DNA of 8,109 bases from an uncultured Eubacteriales bacterium (GTDB lineage Bacteria > Bacillota > Clostridia > Oscillospirales > Oscillospiraceae), in contig UQXI01000066.1 in NCBI GenBank assembly GCA_900544975.1, forward strand, positions 1 through 8,109. The letters run 5' to 3'. The notes below the pieces were generated by a model that did not search any database, had not been told where the DNA came from, and saw only the letters and a list, made by a program, of their open reading frames with translations. Shown one piece after another: positions 6,153 through 8,109 of the stretch; the first letter of the stretch is position 1; each line of letters opens with the position of its first letter. The position numbers were made by a program, and so were the translations under genes.

Positions 6153-6332
6153 GTGAGTGAAATCGAAAGAATCGTCAGAGAAGTGGACAGCTCCATGGCC
6201 ATGGAGGGACTTCCCCTGACTGCAGAGGATAAGGACAGAATCCGCAGGTGCTTGTCCAAACCATCCTCTCTGGAGCAAACCATTGGCAGCTTGCTGCGCA
6301 AGCATACGGTACCAGCACACACATCGCAGTAA
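6153..6332 (+). CDS. VbhA-family Fic antitoxin, orphan
   Basis: This 59-residue acidic/basic helical protein carries the Fic-inhibitory motif [S/T]xxxE[G/N] as S14-M-A-M-E18-G19, inside DSSMAMEGLPLTAEDKDRI, which is the VbhA-family signature. In VbhA the motif glutamate reaches into the active site of the Fic toxin and blocks ATP binding for AMPylation. The rest (CLSKPSSLEQTIGSLLRKHT) fits the family's C-terminal helices. GTG 6153 has AGAGGG (6139-6144) eight bases upstream; the GTG at 6144 overlaps that site and is rejected. The gene has its own promoter and two terminators. In known modules a Fic gene follows immediately, but here the next gene is the VirB4-like ATPase, and no Fic motif (HPFxxGNGR type) appears in the window. 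Its partner may lie elsewhere on the element or in the host. Family assignment is fairly secure; biological role is open. Confidence 0.8.
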   Translation: MSEIERIVREVDSSMAMEGLPLTAEDKDRIRRCLSKPSSLEQTIGSLLRKHTVPAHTSQ

Positions 6333-6341
6333 TTGTTTAGC

Positions 6342-6375
6342 ACAGAGCTAACACAACCGTGTGGCTCTGTTTTTT
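6342..6375 (+). terminator. Intrinsic terminator 1 after VbhA-like gene
   Basis: ACAGAGC (6342-6348) pairs with GCTCTGT (6364-6370). Inside, ACAC (6351-6354) pairs with GTGT (6359-6362) around an AACC loop, with a TA/G internal bulge. TTTTTT (6370-6375) follows, its first T closing the stem. It starts 10 bases after the stop codon. Confidence 0.88.
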
Positions 6376-6381
6376 GATCAG

Positions 6382-6413
6382 GCCGTCTTGCAAGAAGCAG
6401 GGCGGCTTTTTTT
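6382..6413 (+). terminator. Intrinsic terminator 2, tandem
   Basis: GCCGTCTTGC (6382-6391) pairs with GCAGGGCGGC (6397-6406) over 10 bp, including two G-T wobbles, around the loop AAGAA. Seven Ts (6407-6413) follow. It lies 6 bases after the first terminator and 31 bases before the VirB4-like start. Confidence 0.88.
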
Positions 6414-6431
6414 CTGCGCAGTTGAATGAAC

Positions 6432-6438
6432 AAGGAGG
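6432..6438 (+). promoter_or_regulatory. Ribosome binding site fixing GTG start of VirB4-like gene
   Basis: AAGGAGG lies 6 bases before GTG 6445. An ATG at 6443 is out of frame with the ATPase, and the next in-frame ATG is 6484. GTG is therefore the start. Confidence 0.8.
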
Positions 6439-6444
6439 TCAAAT

Positions 6445-8109
6445 GTGTTCAAACGAAAACCAAGGGTATACACACCGGAGGAGATGGAGGCAATCCGCAC
6501 CAAGGATTTCTTCGACTGCATCGCCCCCGGCGCTGTGAAATTTTACACAGACCACTATATTGTTGGAAACTCCTGCCGCTGCGTCTGGGCGGTGCGAGAG
6601 TATCCGCCCAGTACGGAGGAGCAGGCGATTCTGTCCCAGCTGGCCGACCGCAGCGGTGTGACCCTGCGGATTTACCATCGTCTGGTGGAGTCCACAGAGC
6701 AGCGGAAGATCCTGCAAAATGCCACCCGGAAAAATCAGCTCATGTCCGGAGGGAGGGATGTGAGCGAAACCATTGAGGCCCAGGGGAATCTCCAGGACGT
6801 GGTGGAGCTCCTGGCCAACCTGCGGAAAAACAAGGAGCCGCTCCTCCACTGCGCGGTGTTTTTGGAGCTGAAGGCCAGGGATTTAGACACCCTCAAAGAG
6901 CTCCAGTCGGATATTTCCATGGAGCTCACGCGCTCCAAGCTCTCTGTAGACCGGTTGACCCTGCGGCAGAAGGAGGGCTTTCTGTCGGTTCTGCCCATTG
7001 GCTCCAATCAGTTTGGGGCCCAGTTTGAGCGTGTGCTGCCCGCCAGCTCCGTGGCCAACCTGTATCCCTTTAACTTCTCTGGGAAGACGGATCCCCAGGG
7101 GCTGTATATCGGGCGGGATAAGTATGGCACCAACATTCTGGTGGATTTTGACCGCAGAAGCGAGGATAAGACCACCAGCAATATCCTCATTCTGGGTAAC
7201 TCCGGCCAGGGCAAGAGCTATCTGCTCAAGCTCCTTCTGACCAACCTCCGGGAGTCCGGAAAAACGGTGATTTGTCTGGATCCCGAGGCCGAATATGAGG
7301 CGCTGTGTGCCGCCCTGGGCGGCTGCTATATTGATTTTCTGTCCGGGGCGTATATCATAAACCCACTGGAGCCCAAAACCTGGTCCAATGATATGGAGGA
7401 AGTTGATCCTGCCACCCCAGAGGCCTTCAAGAGGGTCACAAGGCTGTCCCAGCACATCGCCTTTCTCAAGGATTTTTTCCGCAGCTATAAGGATTTCTCA
7501 GATCCCCAGCTGGACACCATAGAAATCCTGCTCATGAAGCTTTACGCCCGGTTTGGCATCACTGACAGCACGGATTACAGCGGAAAAAAGTCAGGAGACT
7601 TCCCCATCCTCTCGGATTTCTACCAGCTGTGCGAGGAAGAATACCAAACCTATGACAGCAAGCGGAAATACCTGTATTCCCAGGAGCTGCTCCAGGAGGT
7701 GTGTTTGGGCGTCCACTCCATGTGCGTTGGTACGGAGAGCAAGTATTTCAACGGCTATACCAACATTGCAGATGATAAGTTTCTGTGCTTTGGGGTCAAG
7801 GGCCTTATGGACACCAACCGCCGGCTTAAAGACGCCATGCTGTTCAACATCCTCTCCTATATGAGCAATGAACTGCTGGGAAAAGGAAACACGGTGGCAT
7901 CCGTGGACGAGCTGTATCTCTTCCTGACAAATCAAACTGCCATTGAATATATCCGCAACTGCATGAAGCGGGTGCGGAAGAAGGATTCCTCTATGATTTT
8001 GGCCAGCCAGAACATAGAGGATTTTTTGATTCCCTCCATCCGGGAGTTCACCAAGCCCCTGTTCTCCATCCCCACCCACCAGTTTTTGTTCTACCCCGGG
8101 CAGTGCAAT
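6445..8109 (+). CDS. virB4: VirB4-like conjugal transfer ATPase, 3' truncated by window edge
   Basis: This is the motor ATPase of the type IV secretion system. Its 555 codons run open to the window end, so the C-terminus is missing. The Walker A motif is GNSGQGKS (251-258, K257). VICLDPEAEYEAL (D279, P280, E281) is the strand-loop typical of VirB4 proteins. Walker B is VASVDELYLFL (D488, E489), followed by KRVRKKDSSMILASQN, the usual sensor-like region ending in a conserved Gln. The N-terminal part (FKRKPRVYTPEEMEAI; CVWAVREYPPS; VDRLTLRQKEGFLSVLP) matches the domain before the ATPase core in this family, but is short, which fits with a separate upstream partner protein. It should sit at the cytoplasmic face with the TrbL-like and PrgI proteins. 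Start is GTG 6445 with AAGGAGG. Two terminators lie immediately upstream and leave almost no room for a promoter, so expression probably depends on read-through or antitermination. Confidence 0.93.
   Translation, partial: MFKRKPRVYTPEEMEAIRTKDFFDCIAPGAVKFYTDHYIVGNSCRCVWAVREYPPSTEEQAILSQLADRSGVTLRIYHRLVESTEQRKILQNATRKNQLMSGGRDVSETIEAQGNLQDVVELLANLRKNKEPLLHCAVFLELKARDLDTLKELQSDISMELTRSKLSVDRLTLRQKEGFLSVLPIGSNQFGAQFERVLPASSVANLYPFNFSGKTDPQGLYIGRDKYGTNILVDFDRRSEDKTTSNILILGNSGQGKSYLLKLLLTNLRESGKTVICLDPEAEYEALCAALGGCYIDFLSGAYIINPLEPKTWSNDMEEVDPATPEAFKRVTRLSQHIAFLKDFFRSYKDFSDPQLDTIEILLMKLYARFGITDSTDYSGKKSGDFPILSDFYQLCEEEYQTYDSKRKYLYSQELLQEVCLGVHSMCVGTESKYFNGYTNIADDKFLCFGVKGLMDTNRRLKDAMLFNILSYMSNELLGKGNTVASVDELYLFLTNQTAIEYIRNCMKRVRKKDSSMILASQNIEDFLIPSIREFTKPLFSIPTHQFLFYPGQCN

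Noticed and set aside
6443..6445. ATG overlapping the GTG start of the VirB4-like gene
   Set aside because: Out of frame with the ATPase. The GTG at 6445 has correct spacing and continues into conserved sequence.
6426..6776. Plus-strand open frame starting at 6426
   Set aside because: Shadow of the VirB4-like gene in another frame; arginine- and glycine-rich with no domain. Its start precedes the ribosome binding site.
1..8109. CRISPR array, tRNA, rRNA, insertion sequence, origin or att site
   Set aside because: No regularly spaced repeats, cloverleaf, transposase motif or flanking inverted repeats seen. Nearly all of the window is protein coding.

Overview
This window looks like the mating-apparatus section of an integrative and conjugative element (or a related mobile element) from a Gram-positive gut-type anaerobe, most likely class Clostridia (Bacillota). 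The reasons are: an LPKTG-anchored pilin and class C sortases (Gram-positive cell wall), near-perfect GGAGG ribosome binding sites, and a run of genes (TrbL/VirB6-like, PrgI family, VirB4-like) in the order familiar from clostridial conjugative elements. All nine genes lie on the + strand. No relaxase, coupling protein, integrase or att site is in the window, so whether the element is an ICE or a plasmid cannot be decided here.

Region 1 (97-3889) is a sortase-assembled pilus module. It holds a 706-residue SpaA-type backbone pilin with signal peptide, pilin motif, isopeptide-type domains and an LPKTG sorting signal. A strong GC hairpin follows, then two different class C sortases whose genes overlap by 4 bp. 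Region 2 (3905-6077) starts only 15 bp after the second sortase. It encodes a small exported two-helix membrane protein of DUF3852/VirB2-like shape, a TrbL/VirB6-like polytopic protein, a PrgI-family protein, and a soluble protein that I read as a partner or N-terminal module of VirB4.

Region 3 (6101-6413) is a self-contained unit: an extended -10 promoter, a 59-residue VbhA-type Fic antitoxin with no Fic toxin beside it, and two tandem intrinsic terminators. Region 4 (6445 to the window end) is the VirB4-like ATPase. It begins 31 bp after the second terminator and is cut by the window edge.

Taken together, the pilin and sortases would build a covalent surface fibre, plausibly for donor-recipient contact. 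The TrbL, PrgI and VirB4 proteins would form the type IV secretion channel and its motor. The antitoxin would keep some Fic enzyme silent in the donor. The most interesting points are the physical coupling of a sortase pilus to a type IV secretion operon, the orphan VbhA-like antitoxin embedded between channel genes (echoing VbhA/VbhT on a Bartonella conjugative plasmid), the double terminator in front of the essential motor gene, and a gene whose expected ATG reads ACG.
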